Assembly: GCA_003427395.1 (NCBI GenBank) | Contig: BFEA01000520.1 | Location: 64,062 to 85,256 of the forward strand | DNA from: Chara braunii | Lineage: Eukaryota; Streptophyta; Charophyceae; Charales; Characeae | DNA: 21,195 bases | Direction of reading: 5' to 3' | In this document: piece after piece, positions 1 to 10,140 of the stretch | Layout of the letters: every line of letters begins with the position of its first letter | Numbering within the stretch: the first letter of the stretch is position 1 | Translations under genes and position numbers: made by a program | The notes under the pieces: model-generated | Told to the model about the DNA's origin: nothing | The model's database searches: none | What the model saw: only the letters and a program-made list of their open reading frames with translations

Positions 1-1558
1 TGCAAAGGCCCCGAGGGCAGAACTGAAAAATACAGTATTTGAAAGTGGCGCCCGAATTGCAGCATGGCGCCAGTTGTCCAAAATCCTACGGTACCAAAGG
101 AGGGGTTTGGAAAAAGGGTGCCAGGCCGAGAACGGGATGCAGCCAAAACAGCAAAAGATAGACCACGGATCGAGCCCTGGCGAAGTCCGTAACACCTGGG
201 GTATCTGCGTATGGTCGGGCTATATCGAGGCTCTACACTGTGTACTCATGGGTGGTGGCAGCCATAGCTGCCTGTTCCTTCGTCAAAGTTGTCCATCCGC
301 ACTGAAGACTTCATCGCAGGGCCTGTTATCCATCAGGGTGGTTGGCGCTGGCCTCTGGGAGGCTATTCTGATGTGGCGCTACTAACTGGGTGTAGGATAG
401 AGAGTGGGGTGTGAGTTCTGAGATTGGCGAGATACTGGAACAAACTCTGTTACGATAATTGTTTGAGTTGGCTCATCATCAGTGCAATTTCAATTGTTAT
501 CCTCGCAGGTTCTACTTGTGATTGGTTGTTGGGAGTTTGTCAGAGAGAGAGAAACACTGTGTGTCTTCTCCCCATCTGTGCATAGCTGTTTTCCGCTGCC
601 TACTCTGATCTGTGTGCAGTGTGGACTGTGTCTCCTCTCCCCCTTCTCTTATGCATGTATGGGCGTGTATGAGATTGTCTGTGTGTGAGTGGTGGTAAAA
701 ATCGTCAGACAACCAAGTTCATAACACCTAGCCTACAACTACTGGGCCTCTAAAAATGCCAACTTTTGTCTTCCTCTGCTCGGCCTCGAGTACCCGACAC
801 ATCTACCTCTACCTGGTGTGGCACCGGCCTACCTGCTACTTGAGTGTTTCCGCTGCTTCAAGTGTCACGGGACTCTTTCCCCTCCACTTGAGTGTTTTGC
901 CCCGCTGCAATCCTCAATGTCACGACCACACGTAAGTAACGGTCCTTCGGGCCCACTGAATGAACAAGTGCCCTTGCGGGTCACACACACACTCAAGCTG
1001 ACAAGCACTCAGACAGACATGCAGACCAGCAAGCGTGCACACACACACACTTGAGAAGTCTGTAACAAGCGGGAAACTCAACAATGCATTCATTCCATGA
1101 GCAAAACTCAGAAATCAGCTGTGTGTCTCAGTTCGTGTTTGGTCAGGTCATTCATTACAAGCATGTCTTTTCTCCTCAACTCCTTACCCTTCCCTCCTCC
1201 TCATTCTCCTCCCCCTCGCCCTCTTGGGACGCATGTCGTGGATGATACTGTTGTTTCCTAGGAGAGATTCTTAAGTGTTGGAGCTCTGCAAATTCTTCTT
1301 GATTGACTTATCCTGAAATGAACCCCACTGCAATCAACCGCCAACTTGCAAGACACTGAAAGTGCACAGAAGTTTCACATCCACATCGAAAACCACAATC
1401 AATTGCAGAAGACGAAAATGCTGTGCACACTCTTTATTATTATACAAAATTGTTTCCAGTAAGCTGTTTGTGGCCGCTATCGACAGGACCCAAATACTCC
1501 GCTCCTTTTTTCCTCTCACTGAACTCTCTGTCTTTTACTTCCTGTGCTCAAACTCACT

Positions 1559-1619
<61 letters not shown>

Positions 1620-1841
1620 TCGCTCACTCTGCCTCCCTGAATACACCCACTCTCTAACTCCCATCATTTTCTTCCTTCCCTGTGGCTATGGCCGCCGCCC
1701 TCTTGCTCTACTACCCTAACTAAGGTGGTGGTCGCCTTCCTTCCCCAGCACTACAACTCGACTGTCCAACCCGTAGTCACACATGCGCTGCAGCAGAGCT
1801 TCTGCAACATGCGAGTTTTTTTTTTTTTTTTTTTTAAGGTT
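1..1841. other. Gene-free left flank with microsatellites
   Basis: I see no convincing gene here; the open frames are short, mutually overlapping and of low-complexity composition. The region holds CA-rich runs around 983-1050, a pure (CT)n microsatellite at 1560-1616 (57 bases) and a 20-base T run at 1816-1835 just before the first LTR. A 14-base word, ggctatggccgccg, at 1684-1697 recurs at 4313-4326 inside the solo LTR, in both cases next to CT-rich sequence, so part of this flank may be an eroded relative of that LTR. The T run could be the tail of a minus-strand retroposed copy, but I cannot identify its body. Confidence 0.5.
1560..1616. repeat. (CT)n microsatellite
   Basis: This is an uninterrupted CT dinucleotide run of 57 bases. 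A homopurine-homopyrimidine mirror tract of this length can form triplex (H-) DNA. The leucine/serine-only open frames across it are artefacts of the repeat. Confidence 0.97.
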
Positions 1842-2868
1842 TGTGCGGAGGTCTGAGCCCTCGGCATATGGCCCTGCAGCAGGCGCATGCCCGCCCTAAG
1901 TGAAGGCGGGCCCCCCTGAATCTGAACGCGCCCTGAACTCGTCATTTTTTGCAAATCTTGGTCGGCGCCAGACAGTTGCCACCCGCCAGTTGGTTACATC
2001 TGCCCTGCACGTGAGAATGGAAAGGTTCGTGAGCCTTCCAGGCCATTCTCAACGTGGCCAAAGCAGGGGACATCACAAGTTCGTGCCTGGGTGGTTGGGC
2101 ATGCCTAACCAATTCGGTCCCACGCCACTGTCTGAACGGGCCTGGGTGCAGACACTTTGGCCGAGACTGAAGCTACTGAAAACTCGGTCTCAGGTGACGG
2201 GGACAAGGAGAGCGCCCACCACTTTCCATATAGGAAAGTGGCCGGGCGCCAGTGAAAGCATTCGGGCACTCGGAAGCAGGTGCGGCAGCGCTGCAGGGGC
2301 ACTAGCTCACGGGCTGCTGTGCTAGCTGCTGGTAGCAAGCGCGTGTGCGTGTGCGGTCGTGCAAGGGAACAGGGCACTGCTGAGGGCAGCGCCATAGCCC
2401 AACCCTTCATAGCCGGGCTTCGGGCTTGGATGGTCAGCAGGTGGTAATCTTCTTCATGTATGGGAAGGAGACGTGGGTAGAGAAGACGAGAGAGAGTGAG
2501 AGAGAGAGAGAGATGAGGATGATGATGTGAGGGCACATACCTGGTCTTGGCGATAGTCTACAAGGGTCGACATCTTCAAGTACTTCGGTTCTGCTGCTGT
2601 CGTCAACAGTTGCATTGTCAATTCATAGGCTGGTAGTAGTTGTGCGATCGAAGTCTGGGTGCTGAGCGCCAAGTAGGAAGAGGCCTCTGGATACTTATGT
2701 TGGTGATGGCGAGAGTATGCTCTCATTAACACTCGGATTCAGTGTTTTGGTCCTCCATTGGTGTAATATCGGTGCAATTCTGCTTTCTGTACAGTGTTGA
2801 CTTCCTGGTTTTCAATGTGATTTTGCTATCTGGAATCTGTCATTTCGCTATTGCTCATTTTCCTTGCA
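1842..2868 (+). mobile_element. Alpha-type LTR (left end of Ty3/gypsy element)
   Basis: This is a long terminal repeat of about 1.03 kb that begins TGTGCGG and ends CCTTGCA, the TG...CA form of LTRs. It has a unique 5' half, block X (1842-2211), and a 3' half, block YZ1 (2212-2868). The same order recurs at 13051-14032, directly after a polypurine tract, which fixes the left edge, and in diverged form on the minus strand at 19576-20626. Block X contains a hairpin GCCCGCC/GGCGGGC (1889-1895 with 1905-1911). Block YZ1 opens with a strong hairpin (2212-2249) and carries an AG-rich microsatellite near 2490-2515. Differences from the right-hand copy are frequent, so the insertion is old. No PBS follows it; a beta-type unit is joined directly at 2869. 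Confidence 0.7.
2212..2249 (+). repeat. GC-rich hairpin at the X/Y block junction
   Basis: GCGCCC pairs with GGGCGC outside and CCACTTTCC pairs with GGAAAGTGG inside, around an ATATA loop; a single A faces CC between the two helices. The hairpin starts exactly where the alpha-specific sequence stops and the sequence shared by alpha and beta LTRs starts. Equivalent hairpins lie at 3471-3505, 5685-5722 and 13416-13453. Confidence 0.8.
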
Positions 2869-2935
2869 TTTGTTAATTTATCTATTTACTTTTACATGTG
2901 AATTGTCGAGTGACCTGATGCTGCACTGTAGCAGT

Positions 2936-2943
2936 TATAAATA
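2936..2943 (+). promoter_or_regulatory. Putative TATA box in beta LTR
   Basis: TATAAATA sits in a conserved context (gcagt before, gcagc after) and is repeated unchanged at 5130-5137 and 14100-14107 in the other Z2 blocks. It is the best RNA polymerase II promoter candidate of the beta LTR. Function is inferred from motif and conservation only. Confidence 0.5.
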
Positions 2944-3470
2944 GCAGCAATCGTCAATTGTTGCCGGCTGCAGTCCGGTGCTGGTCACCGTGGCCTGTTG
3001 GCTGCATATTACCAGTTCAGGAACGTACCGGACTTTCCCAGGATGGTGCTTCAAGGTCGGACTTTGGGACTGTAGACTTTTCGCGTCGTGTACCAGGCCT
3101 ACACCGTACAGGGATCCAGACCGTCCTTGGTCAGGGGTCAGGGGTCTGGGGTCTGGGTCTGGATCTCGGTCCAGATGTGAGGGCCCCAGCCCAACGGTCA
3201 ATTTTTCTTTAAGTGGTCCAGGGCATTTGTTCACGCCCTGGGCCACCCAAAACAAAAAGCGCCTGATTTTTTACCGTCCTCACCGACGATCCAGAAGGTC
3301 CGGGAAGTCTACGAGGGGGTTTGGTTTTGTTTGTTTGTTACTTTTTTTTTGAACTGTCGGGGGAGGATTTTGCGGCCGCCATTTTCCAAAGGCAGCCGCA
3401 AAATCGAATGCCTATGAGCTGGGCCTCACCCCGCATCGTCGGTGTGTCGTATTCAGTCAAGCTCCTTGCA

Positions 3471-3505
3471 GCGCCCGGCCCTTCATATAGGAAAGGGCCG
3501 GGCGC
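3471..3505 (+). repeat. Perfect 13-bp GC hairpin at the Z2/Y junction
   Basis: GCGCCCGGCCCTT (3471-3483) is perfectly complementary to AAGGGCCGGGCGC (3493-3505) with a 9-base loop. Compared with the copy at 2212-2249, both arms have changed while the helix is kept. It marks the point where Z2 joins the block shared with the alpha LTR. Confidence 0.85.
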
Positions 3506-4041
3506 CCGTGGAAGCATACGGGTACTTGCAAGCAGGTGCGGCAGCACTGCAGGAGCACTAGCTCAAGGGCTGCTGTGCTAGCTGCTGGTAGCAAGTGCAC
3601 GTGTGCGTGCGGTCGTGCAAGGGAACAGGGCGCTGCTGAGGGCAGCGCCATAGCCCAGCCCTTCATACCCGGGCTTCCGGCTTGGATGGTCAGCAGGTGG
3701 TGGTGGTCTTCGTGTACGGGAAGGAGAGGTAGGTAGAGAAGACGAGGGAGAGTGAGAGAGAGAGAGATAAGGATGATGATGTGAGGGCACGTACCTGGTC
3801 TTGGGGATAGTCTACAAGGGTCGACATCTTCAAGTACTTTGGTTCTGCTGCTGACGTCCACAGTTGCATTGTCAATTCGTAGGCTGGTAGTAGCTGTGCG
3901 ATGGTAGTCTGGGCGCTGAGTGCCAAGTAGGAGAAGGCCTCTGGATACTTATGTTGGTGATGGCGAGAGTATGCTCTCATTAACACTCGGATTCAATGTT
4001 TTGGTCCTCCATTGGTGTAATATCGGTGCAATTCTGCTTTC

Positions 4042-4977
4042 TGCAATCAGACTTGTCTTTCCCGACACTCAGCATGTGTACGAGCAGATGGCGATCAAGC
4101 TGGCGACTTGCGCCCACGCAAGCTCAGAGATAGCACAGCCAAGAACACAGTTCAGATTCAAACTTGTCTCGTACGGTTATGGCCGTACACCGTACTCCCA
4201 GCAACTTGTTCGTACACACACCCTGGATCTCCCTGGATGTCCCGCACACACAAACACAACATACTCATACAGACACACACTAACACTAACGCTCTACTCT
4301 TGCTGACTTGGCGGCTATGGCCGCCGTCTCTCTCCTCCTCTAGATAGCTATCGGCTACGACTGATCTTCCTCCTCTTAGCCGTGTTCATCAACTGGCACC
4401 TGCAGATCTCCGCACACTAGACACTCCGACAGCGCTTCCGCACGGCTCACAGGCAGAATGAATCAATGCCTTGATACTGCATCTTTATTTATACTTTGGA
4501 TTGTCAAAGGTCTGCCCTTGGACCCTGGGCCCGGGGTGTACGCAGTCCCACATGGTACTCGCTGACTTGACAAAGAGTGACTGGGACTGGGTACCGCTGA
4601 CCGGACTGAGTTACTGCCCACTTGCCCACTTGCCTACGGACTGCTAGCTAGGACTAACGAAGGGGCAGAGTAGACTCTTCCGGAAGGCCTCGTCTAGCCT
4701 ATGTGACCTTTTGGTACTGTAGCAGTTAAGACCTATGTTGACCTTTCAGTACTGTAGCAGCTACGACCCCTACCACTGCTAAGACTGCTAATCTATGGAC
4801 CTACTGTTCAAGGCCCGACGACCACCCTACCTACAACAAACAAACAGGCAACTTTCGAGACACAGATCGCGAGTTCAAGCACACCCAGGTCAACTAATAC
4901 TGTACACGGGAAGGGTGAGGTCTGGGGATCGAGCCCTGGAAACTGCATCTGCTACCGCAAAGGTGAAAAACGTTTCA
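4042..4977 (-). mobile_element. Solo LTR inserted in beta LTR unit 1
   Basis: This 936-bp segment starts TGCAATC and ends CGTTTCA (TG...CA) and is flanked by the 4-bp duplication TTTC (4038-4041 and 4978-4981). Removing it and one TTTC restores the wording of the uninterrupted copies (attctgctttc followed by tgtacag), which proves an insertion. No PBS, polypurine tract or coding remnant is present, so it is a solo LTR left by LTR-LTR recombination. The minus orientation is inferred from a GTATAAATAAA motif (plus 4483-4493) about 485 bp from the right end, which would split it into U3 and R-U5. A 34-bp tandem duplication lies in the putative U3 (4701-4769). Confidence 0.8.
4701..4769. repeat. 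34-bp tandem duplication inside solo LTR
   Basis: Two imperfect copies, 4701-4734 and 4735-4769, share the core words gacctt(t) and actgtagcag. Placed in the U3 part if the LTR is read on the minus strand, they resemble the short repeated enhancer-type units common in LTR promoters; that role is inference. Confidence 0.7.
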
Positions 4978-4981
4978 TTTC

Positions 4982-5062
4982 TGTACAGTGTCGGACTTCC
5001 TGGCTTTCAATGTGATTTTGCAATCTGAATCGGTCATTTCGCTCTTGCTCATTTTCCTTGCG
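4982..5062 (+). mobile_element. Beta-type LTR unit 1, right part (Z1 end)
   Basis: This 81-base piece continues block Z1 after the solo LTR insertion and ends CCTTGCG where the other copies have CCTTGCA, so the terminal CA is mutated. The second beta unit follows without a gap. Confidence 0.7.
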
Positions 5063-6290
5063 TTTGTTAATTTATTTATTTATTTTTACATGCGAACTGT
5101 CAAGTGACCCGATGCTGCACTGTAGCAGTTATAAATAGCAGCAATTGTCAATCATTGCCGGCTGCAGTCCAGTGCTGGTCACCGTGGCCTGTTGGCTGCA
5201 TATTGCTAGTTCAGGAACTTACCGGACTTTCCCAGGATGGTGCTTCAAGGTCGGACTTTGGGACTGTAGACTTTTCGTGCCGTGCACCGGGCCTACAACT
5301 TCCAACCATGGCTACGATCCGGACCACCATGCAGGGATCCGGACCGTTCGTGGCCCGGGGTCCGGGGTCTGGGTCCAGATCTCAGTCCGGATGTGAGGGC
5401 CCCAGCCCAACGGCCATTTTTTTTTGGGTGGTCCAGGGCATTCGTTCACGCCCTGGGCCAGCCAAAAAAAATAGTGCCTTATTTTTTACCGCACTCACCA
5501 ACGGTCCGGAAGGCCCGGAAAGTCTATGAGGGGGTTTGGTTCTGTTTGTTTGTTACTTTTTTTTGAATTGTCAGGGGAGGATTTCGCGGCCGCCATTTTC
5601 CAAAGGCAGCCCCAAAATCGAATGCCTACGAGCTGGGCTGCCCCCCGCCTCGTCAGTGTGTCGTATTCAGTCAAGCTCCTTGCAGCACCCACCACTTTCC
5701 ATATAGGAAAGGGCCGGGCGCCGGTGGAAGCGTTCGGGCACTTGCAAGCAGATGCGGCAGCGCTGCAGGAGCACTAGCTCTCGGGCTGCTGTGCTAGCTG
5801 ATGGTAGCAAGCGCGTGTGCGCGTGCGGTCGTGCAAGGGAACAGGGCGCTGCTGAGGGCAGCGCCATAGCCCAGCCCTTCATCGTCGGGCTTTGGGCTTG
5901 GATGGTCAGCAGGTGGTTGTGGTCTTCATGCATGGGAAGGAGACGTAGGTAGAGAAGATGAGGGAGAGTGAGAGAGAGGGAGATGAGGATGATGATGTGA
6001 GGGCACATACCTGGTCTTGGCGATAATTTACAAGGGTCGACATCTTCAAGTACTTCGGTTCTGCTGCTGAAGTTAACAGTTGCATTGTCAATTCGTAGGC
6101 TGGTAGTAGCTGTGCGATGGTGGTCTAGGCGCTGAGTATGCTCTCATTAACAGTCGGATTCAGTGTTTTGGTTCTCCAATGGTGTACTATCGGTGCAATT
6201 CTGCTTTCTGTACAGTGTCGGACTTCCTGGCTTTCAATGTGATTTTGCAATCCGGAATCTGTCATTTCCCTATTGCTCATTTTCTTGGCA
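5063..6290 (+). mobile_element. Beta-type LTR unit 2, adjacent to the PBS
   Basis: This is a second copy of the Z2-Y-Z1 unit (about 1.23 kb; Z2 5063-5684, YZ1 5685-6290). It ends CTTGGCA at 6290 and is followed after three bases by a tRNA primer-binding site, so this is the functional 3' edge of the 5' LTR. TATAAATA lies at 5130-5137. It lacks some stretches present in the other Y blocks; for example the part reading gccaagtagg...ggcgaga near 6135 is missing. It differs from the right LTR (13051) by having Z2 rather than X as its 5' half, which is unexpected for two LTRs of one element. Confidence 0.65.
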
Positions 6291-6293
6291 ATT

Positions 6294-6315
6294 TGGTATC
6301 GGAGCCGGTTCGAAT
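6294..6315 (+). promoter_or_regulatory. Primer-binding site (tRNA-Met type)
   Basis: TGGTATCGGAGCCGGTTCGA is close to the TGGTATCAGAGCC class of plant LTR primer-binding sites, which pair with the 3' end of initiator methionine tRNA. The match starts three bases after the CA end of the LTR and runs into the T-arm complement, with an A-to-G difference at the eighth base and small gaps further in. It sets minus-strand DNA synthesis priming and confirms the LTR/internal boundary and plus-strand orientation. Confidence 0.8.
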
Positions 6316-7535
6316 TGCTCTGCTTGCGGCCCTCGCAATAGCTGTTTGGTGCTTCGCTGGCAAATGGTGGGGCAGTGATAACGCTTGTGCGTTGGCGTGA
6401 GGCGGCCCAGGGTCGTGTGGGCACGGCAGGAAGGCTATGTGGCAACATAGGGGTGCATGTAGGATGATGAGAGCTTGCGGGCGTGGCAATTTAAGCCGAG
6501 GTGGAACTGCATTGCATTGTGGGTTGTGCCGAGGCGTCGACCGGTCATCATAAATGCACGTCAAGTTGCTGGTGAGAAATCTGTGGTTGGGGGCAGCATT
6601 ATGACGTACGTTGCTCTGATCCTTGTCTACCCTCTTCATTGCTTCTTACTGTGAGGAAGTGAGTTCTGTCTTGAGATTCCTCTCAATGTGAGGTGTCTCG
6701 AGCGCTCAACCTTGAGAGTCGACATTCTTCCTGGGCAGCAAGCTGGTGGGAGACGGGCGAAGCCTCTGAAGGGCCCTAGATGAAGCACTCGGGTCACGGC
6801 CACCGTGCCAACCCGTTGGGACTAGTACACACATGCTTTGCCGCAAGTCCTTGGTTTTGTTTGTTGTGCTGATAGAGGTCCTGTTGGGCAGGCCAGTCCT
6901 ACATGAGACGCATACCAGACCGTCTATAAATATTTCTGGCGGATTTGAATTGAATCCTGGTTGTGATCGTCGTCCTGTCTGTGGCGTTAAATAATTCCTG
7001 AGGACCTTGGGGGCTGTCCTTAAACTGCCTCTTGATCAGCCAGATCAATTAGATGTAAAGCTCGTTGCATGCGCGGATAAAAAAAAAATTGCAAGGCTGG
7101 CCGGCTTAGCATAGACTTGAGGCACAAACACGCTGCTCAATCAGATGCTCAGGATGTCAACACTAAGTGACTACTCAAGAAGGATACAGGGGAAGGGAAG
7201 ATACCAGTAAACAGTTCAATTAGTTATTATCGTAAGATTCCATTCTGCATGCACAACTAGCAAATAATTTTATTTTATTTTTTAATAGTTAGTTGTGACA
7301 AACAGCTGCAGATAGGTAATATGCATTCCTTGCTGCATCGCCATCTGTCTCAGCCTAGTCAAAAGTAGGAATAGAGTTGTTTGTAGGAATCTGAGATTAT
7401 TTGTTGTTACCGCCTGACTACTTTCTGACAAAGCTGGACCAAATATCTATTTTATTTTATTTCAATCAGGTGGTTGCCATGTTGCAGTAGGTCCCAGCGA
7501 GGACAATAGTGCAGATCATAGACCACGTGTAGCTC
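6316..7535 (+). other. Retrotransposon leader, no gene seen
   Basis: The stretch between the PBS and gag is about 1.2 kb, long for a 5' untranslated leader. I find no domain in the short frames and no recognisable RNA gene. It includes A- and T-rich stretches (7080-7088, 7267-7284 and 7447-7462). Part of it may be a separate insertion or an eroded leader. Confidence 0.45.
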
Positions 7536-8219
7536 GTGAGTGGAGATGACAGTGGGACTGTTAGGCTAGAAGAAGACGATGGGAGGATCACTAGAAGGCG
7601 GGCACTCAGTCGACCGATCACCTTCCTTGAGTTAGATCAAGGAGAGGAAAGGAGGCTGCGGAGGGAAGCTAGAGAGAGGACGACATTGCAGAGGGCTAGT
7701 GAAGCAGCAGCAAACGCCAAAAGGGCACTAAAAGCAGACACTAGAGCCAACGCCGCGGCAGCCATGGCTACCGCCTCTACCATGTCACAGGCCTCATCTC
7801 AGGCTTCTTCGTCAGGTGTCAGTCAGAGTGTCTCCCAAGTTTTCGTTAGTCCGTCTGCTGGCTTGCAGGTCAGCCAGCAGCAGCCCATGTCAGATGAGGA
7901 TTATGAGATCCAACAGGCAGATGCCCTCCACACAGAGTTACAGCACCAGTTGCAAGAGGTAGAAGGTAGGAGAGAAAGAGCAAGACTTCGAAAAGCTAGA
8001 CTAGAGGCAAGGGGAGAGGAGTTGGGCAAGTTAGAAGCTATAGATGAGTCAGCCCTCGATCCTGTAACGTTGTCCCTTCTTAGTGTAGCCAAGGCAAGTT
8101 GTGCAGCAAGAGATGCTGGCTGCACTGATAGCTGGTCAGAATCAGATTTTGTCCTCACTGCGGGTGCCACGACCTTAGGTCAGGCAACAACAATTTGTTG
8201 TAGCTCCCCCTACGATTGA
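7536..8219 (+). pseudogene. gag: gag N-terminal part (Ty3/gypsy), decayed
   Basis: The 227-residue frame is basic and charged at the start, followed by an Ala/Ser/Gln-rich linker and a charged segment likely to form a coiled coil (about residues 130-170, rich in E, R, L and Q). The first codon is GTG with a TAG two codons upstream; I infer that an original ATG mutated to GTG. The next in-frame ATG is far inside. The frame stops at 8217-8219, and the Gln-rich continuation resumes in another frame near 8331. No enzymatic function is expected: Gag is the structural particle protein. Confidence 0.65.
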
Positions 8220-8330
8220 AGGTCTCACCATGACGCTGCCTTCCACAGGGTAACCCTTCAGTCCTTATCAGGCGGATTAGTAGCAGGTAGTAGTGGGCAG
8301 ATTCCTGTACCTTCTTCACTTCCACAGTCA

Positions 8331-8909
8331 GTGGCTGCAGCTACAGGACAACCACATGTACAGCAGCCTGTGCAACAGTTGCCCCTGCAGCAGCAAGTGT
8401 TGCAGCAGCATACTAGTCCATTGGTTTCACAACCAATGCAGCACGCACATGGTGTTATACAACCCATGCAGTGGACCCCTAAGATACCCTTGCTGAGTCC
8501 TAAGCCCTTCTCTCGTGACAAGAAGAAGGAAGAGGACCTAGATACCTGGGTGAGGACTGTGCCCACATTTGTGATGCATAAGCTCACAAGGACTGAGGAT
8601 GAAGTTATGGTCGTTGCATCCTTTTTAAAAGGATCTGCAGCCAGATGGCTGCACGGATTAGTACAACAGCAAGGATACGGTCAAAACTTCGATGACTGGG
8701 CACAGGCTTGGATGTTGGAAGTGTTCCTACGGATGGTCTATAATAAGTGGCATGAATCCCAGGGGGCTCAGAAGGCCACCGATTCACGAGCTAGTCTAGG
8801 ATCAAAAAAATACCAGACAGTTCGTGAAATTACAAATGTCGTAGAGCCACTGATTGTTGTCCCGGGTGTGCGGTACGATCCGAAGGTTCTCCTCACAACA
8901 TATTTGTGA
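8331..8909 (+). pseudogene. gag: gag core (retrotransposon gag domain), decayed
   Basis: The Gln-rich linker runs into a capsid-like helical domain with landmarks DLDTWVRTVPTFV, SFLKGSAARWL and YDPKVLLTTYL. This is typical of retrotransposon Gag in plant and algal Ty3/gypsy elements. The frame ends at TGA (8907-8909), but the same frame continues with sensible gag-like sequence (CLPTDVKNRLVDEAF), so the TGA is an inactivating nonsense mutation. Capsid assembly would be lost. The LRMVYNKWHE segment (8728-8757) shares a 23-24 base word with an isolated fragment at 15764-15787. Confidence 0.75.
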
Positions 8910-9352
8910 TGTCTGCCCACAGATGTCAAAAATAGGTTGGTTGATGAGGCCTTCAAAAAGAAAGCCTTAGACATAGATCTAAGCTTCGGAGTGCCCAACG
9001 GGGACCAGCGGATAAAAGGAAAAAGAAGCTTCCTCAGGATTAAAGAAAGAAGGGCAACCTCATGTTCGTTGACCACGACGGTCAAGCGACTGAGATTGAC
9101 AACTTCTCTGACCTTGGGGAAGAAACAGAGGTAGATGGGGGTGTAGATACTTCAGATGGTGGAGTAGTCGCTCCTGTCAGGGAAAAAGCTAAGGGGGTCG
9201 GAAAACAGAAGGCAGGCCGGCCCAAGGGTCAATACGACCAAGGAACACCCATATGGGTAAAGCTTGGTCTAGTGTACAAGGTGTGGCGAGACCGCGTTGC
9301 ACGAGGCGTTTGCCTGAACTGTGGCTAATATGGTCACACCATGGCTAAGTGC
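8910..9352 (+). pseudogene. gag: gag C-terminus with broken CCHC zinc knuckle
   Basis: After the nonsense codon the gag frame runs on to about 9050, then shifts to a second frame (from about 9062) encoding a DLGEE-type acidic stretch and a Lys/Arg-rich stretch. This ends in a nucleocapsid zinc knuckle of spacing C-X2-C-X4-H-X4-C (Cys 9311 and 9320, His 9335, Cys 9350). A TAA at 9326-9328 falls inside the knuckle, between the second Cys and the His. The knuckle normally binds retrotransposon RNA during packaging. Confidence 0.75.
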
Positions 9353-9659
9353 AACAGTAAGTGGGTCTCCACGAAGGTCGCGTCCTCTATAGTGACAGTC
9401 GGATCTTTAAACTTTGGTGGTGATTCTGCGAGCACTACGCTGGGAAAACACCTCGGGCTAGTAGGAGTGTTAGCCGGTCTTACTCGTGCTGAAGTGGTAA
9501 CCTGACCTTCTCCATTTCAGACGAAGGCCAAGGCTATTGACAAATAAATTGCCTCCCAGACAAATCTAGACCAATCGATGCTCTGTTCGATGGATGTGTC
9601 TGAGTGGACCCTAAAGACTCTTGGGCGATGATGAACAAAGGTCCAAAGGTGAACACTTA

Positions 9660-10040
9660 ATGGTAGAAGTCAATGTAGGTGGCTGAAAGGTTGGCGCCTT
9701 CGCAGACATAGGTTCTACACGAAACTTCATCATTTGTGCTTGTGTGGATAGGTTGTGCTTAGGGGACCAAGCGCAGCGGCTTAGCAGATATGTGGCATCC
9801 ACCTTAGCCAACAATCACTCTATGGTAGTAAAGGACTATGTCAAGGATGTAGTCTGCACCTTCTCTTATGGAGGAGGGGAACTGAGACATAAAATCTCGT
9901 TCCCCGTTAGCGACGAACTGCCATTCGACATGTTATTAGGCATGTACTACCTCGATGTTGCAAAGCCTCACTTCGATTGGGATAGGAAGGTGATGATCCA
10001 CAAATTGCCAGATGGAAAAAGTTTAAGGCTAGCAGACTAG
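9660..10040 (+). pseudogene. Aspartic protease remnant
   Basis: The retropepsin active-site region reads AFADIGSTRNFI (about 9696-9731), with Asp-Ile-Gly in the place of the usual Asp-Ser/Thr-Gly. The second half (DELPFDMLLGMYYLD) corresponds to the hydrophobic ILG motif and C-terminal strand of retroviral-type proteases. A TGA lies just upstream at 9684-9686, and the frame ends at TAG 10038-10040. It would process the Gag-Pol polyprotein. The next frame (RT) begins only after an interval with stops (10041-10140). Confidence 0.7.
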
Positions 10041-10140
10041 TGGAGAACTATGGTTCCATATGAACGTCATCTTTCTATAACTACTACAAGCAAAACCACG
10101 AGGCAGGCATGTCTCTGAGAAAGAGGAGGCCATAAAATAA

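Larger units (their letters stand above)
2869..4041 (+). mobile_element. Beta-type LTR unit 1, left part
   Basis: Block Z2 (2869-3470) is joined to block Y (3471-4041). The unit continues after an inserted solo LTR at 4982-5062, giving about 1.25 kb without the insertion. Z2 is unrelated to block X, while YZ1 is the same 3' half as in the alpha LTR. Z2 carries a good TATA box, TATAAATA (2936-2943), so it can serve as a U3 promoter region. It also has a short GGGTCTGG-like minisatellite (about 3129-3170), a 12-bp hairpin (3213-3224 with 3235-3246, one G-T pair), and ends CTCCTTGCA at 3470. No open frame here looks like a gene. Confidence 0.65.

Noticed and set aside
43-60. tggcgcccgaattgcagc resembling a retroviral tRNA-Lys primer-binding site
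   Set aside because: Only the first 11 or so bases fit, no CA-ended LTR precedes it, and no gag-like sequence follows.
471-490. ctgatgatgag on the minus strand as a second hammerhead core
   Set aside because: No GAAA follows at a suitable distance and no helices form.
1362-1719. Overlapping frames across the CT microsatellite
   Set aside because: Their length comes from the LSLSLS repeat; there is no support on either side.
2105-2536. Frames of 130-145 codons recurring at 2105-2536, 3457-3861, 5667-6008 and 13102-13599 on the minus strand
   Set aside because: They recur because block Y of the LTR is repeated. The reading frame is not maintained between copies (indels shift it), so no protein is conserved.
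4921-4960. tRNA-like B-box word GGCTCGATCCC on the minus strand, also near 169-183
   Set aside because: No cloverleaf can be folded and no matching A box at the right spacing is convincing; a tRNA gene or SINE head is not supported.
8101-8330. Possible programmed frameshift between gag parts
   Set aside because: Both frames also contain stops and the junction lacks a clear slippery site plus structure; random decay explains it better.
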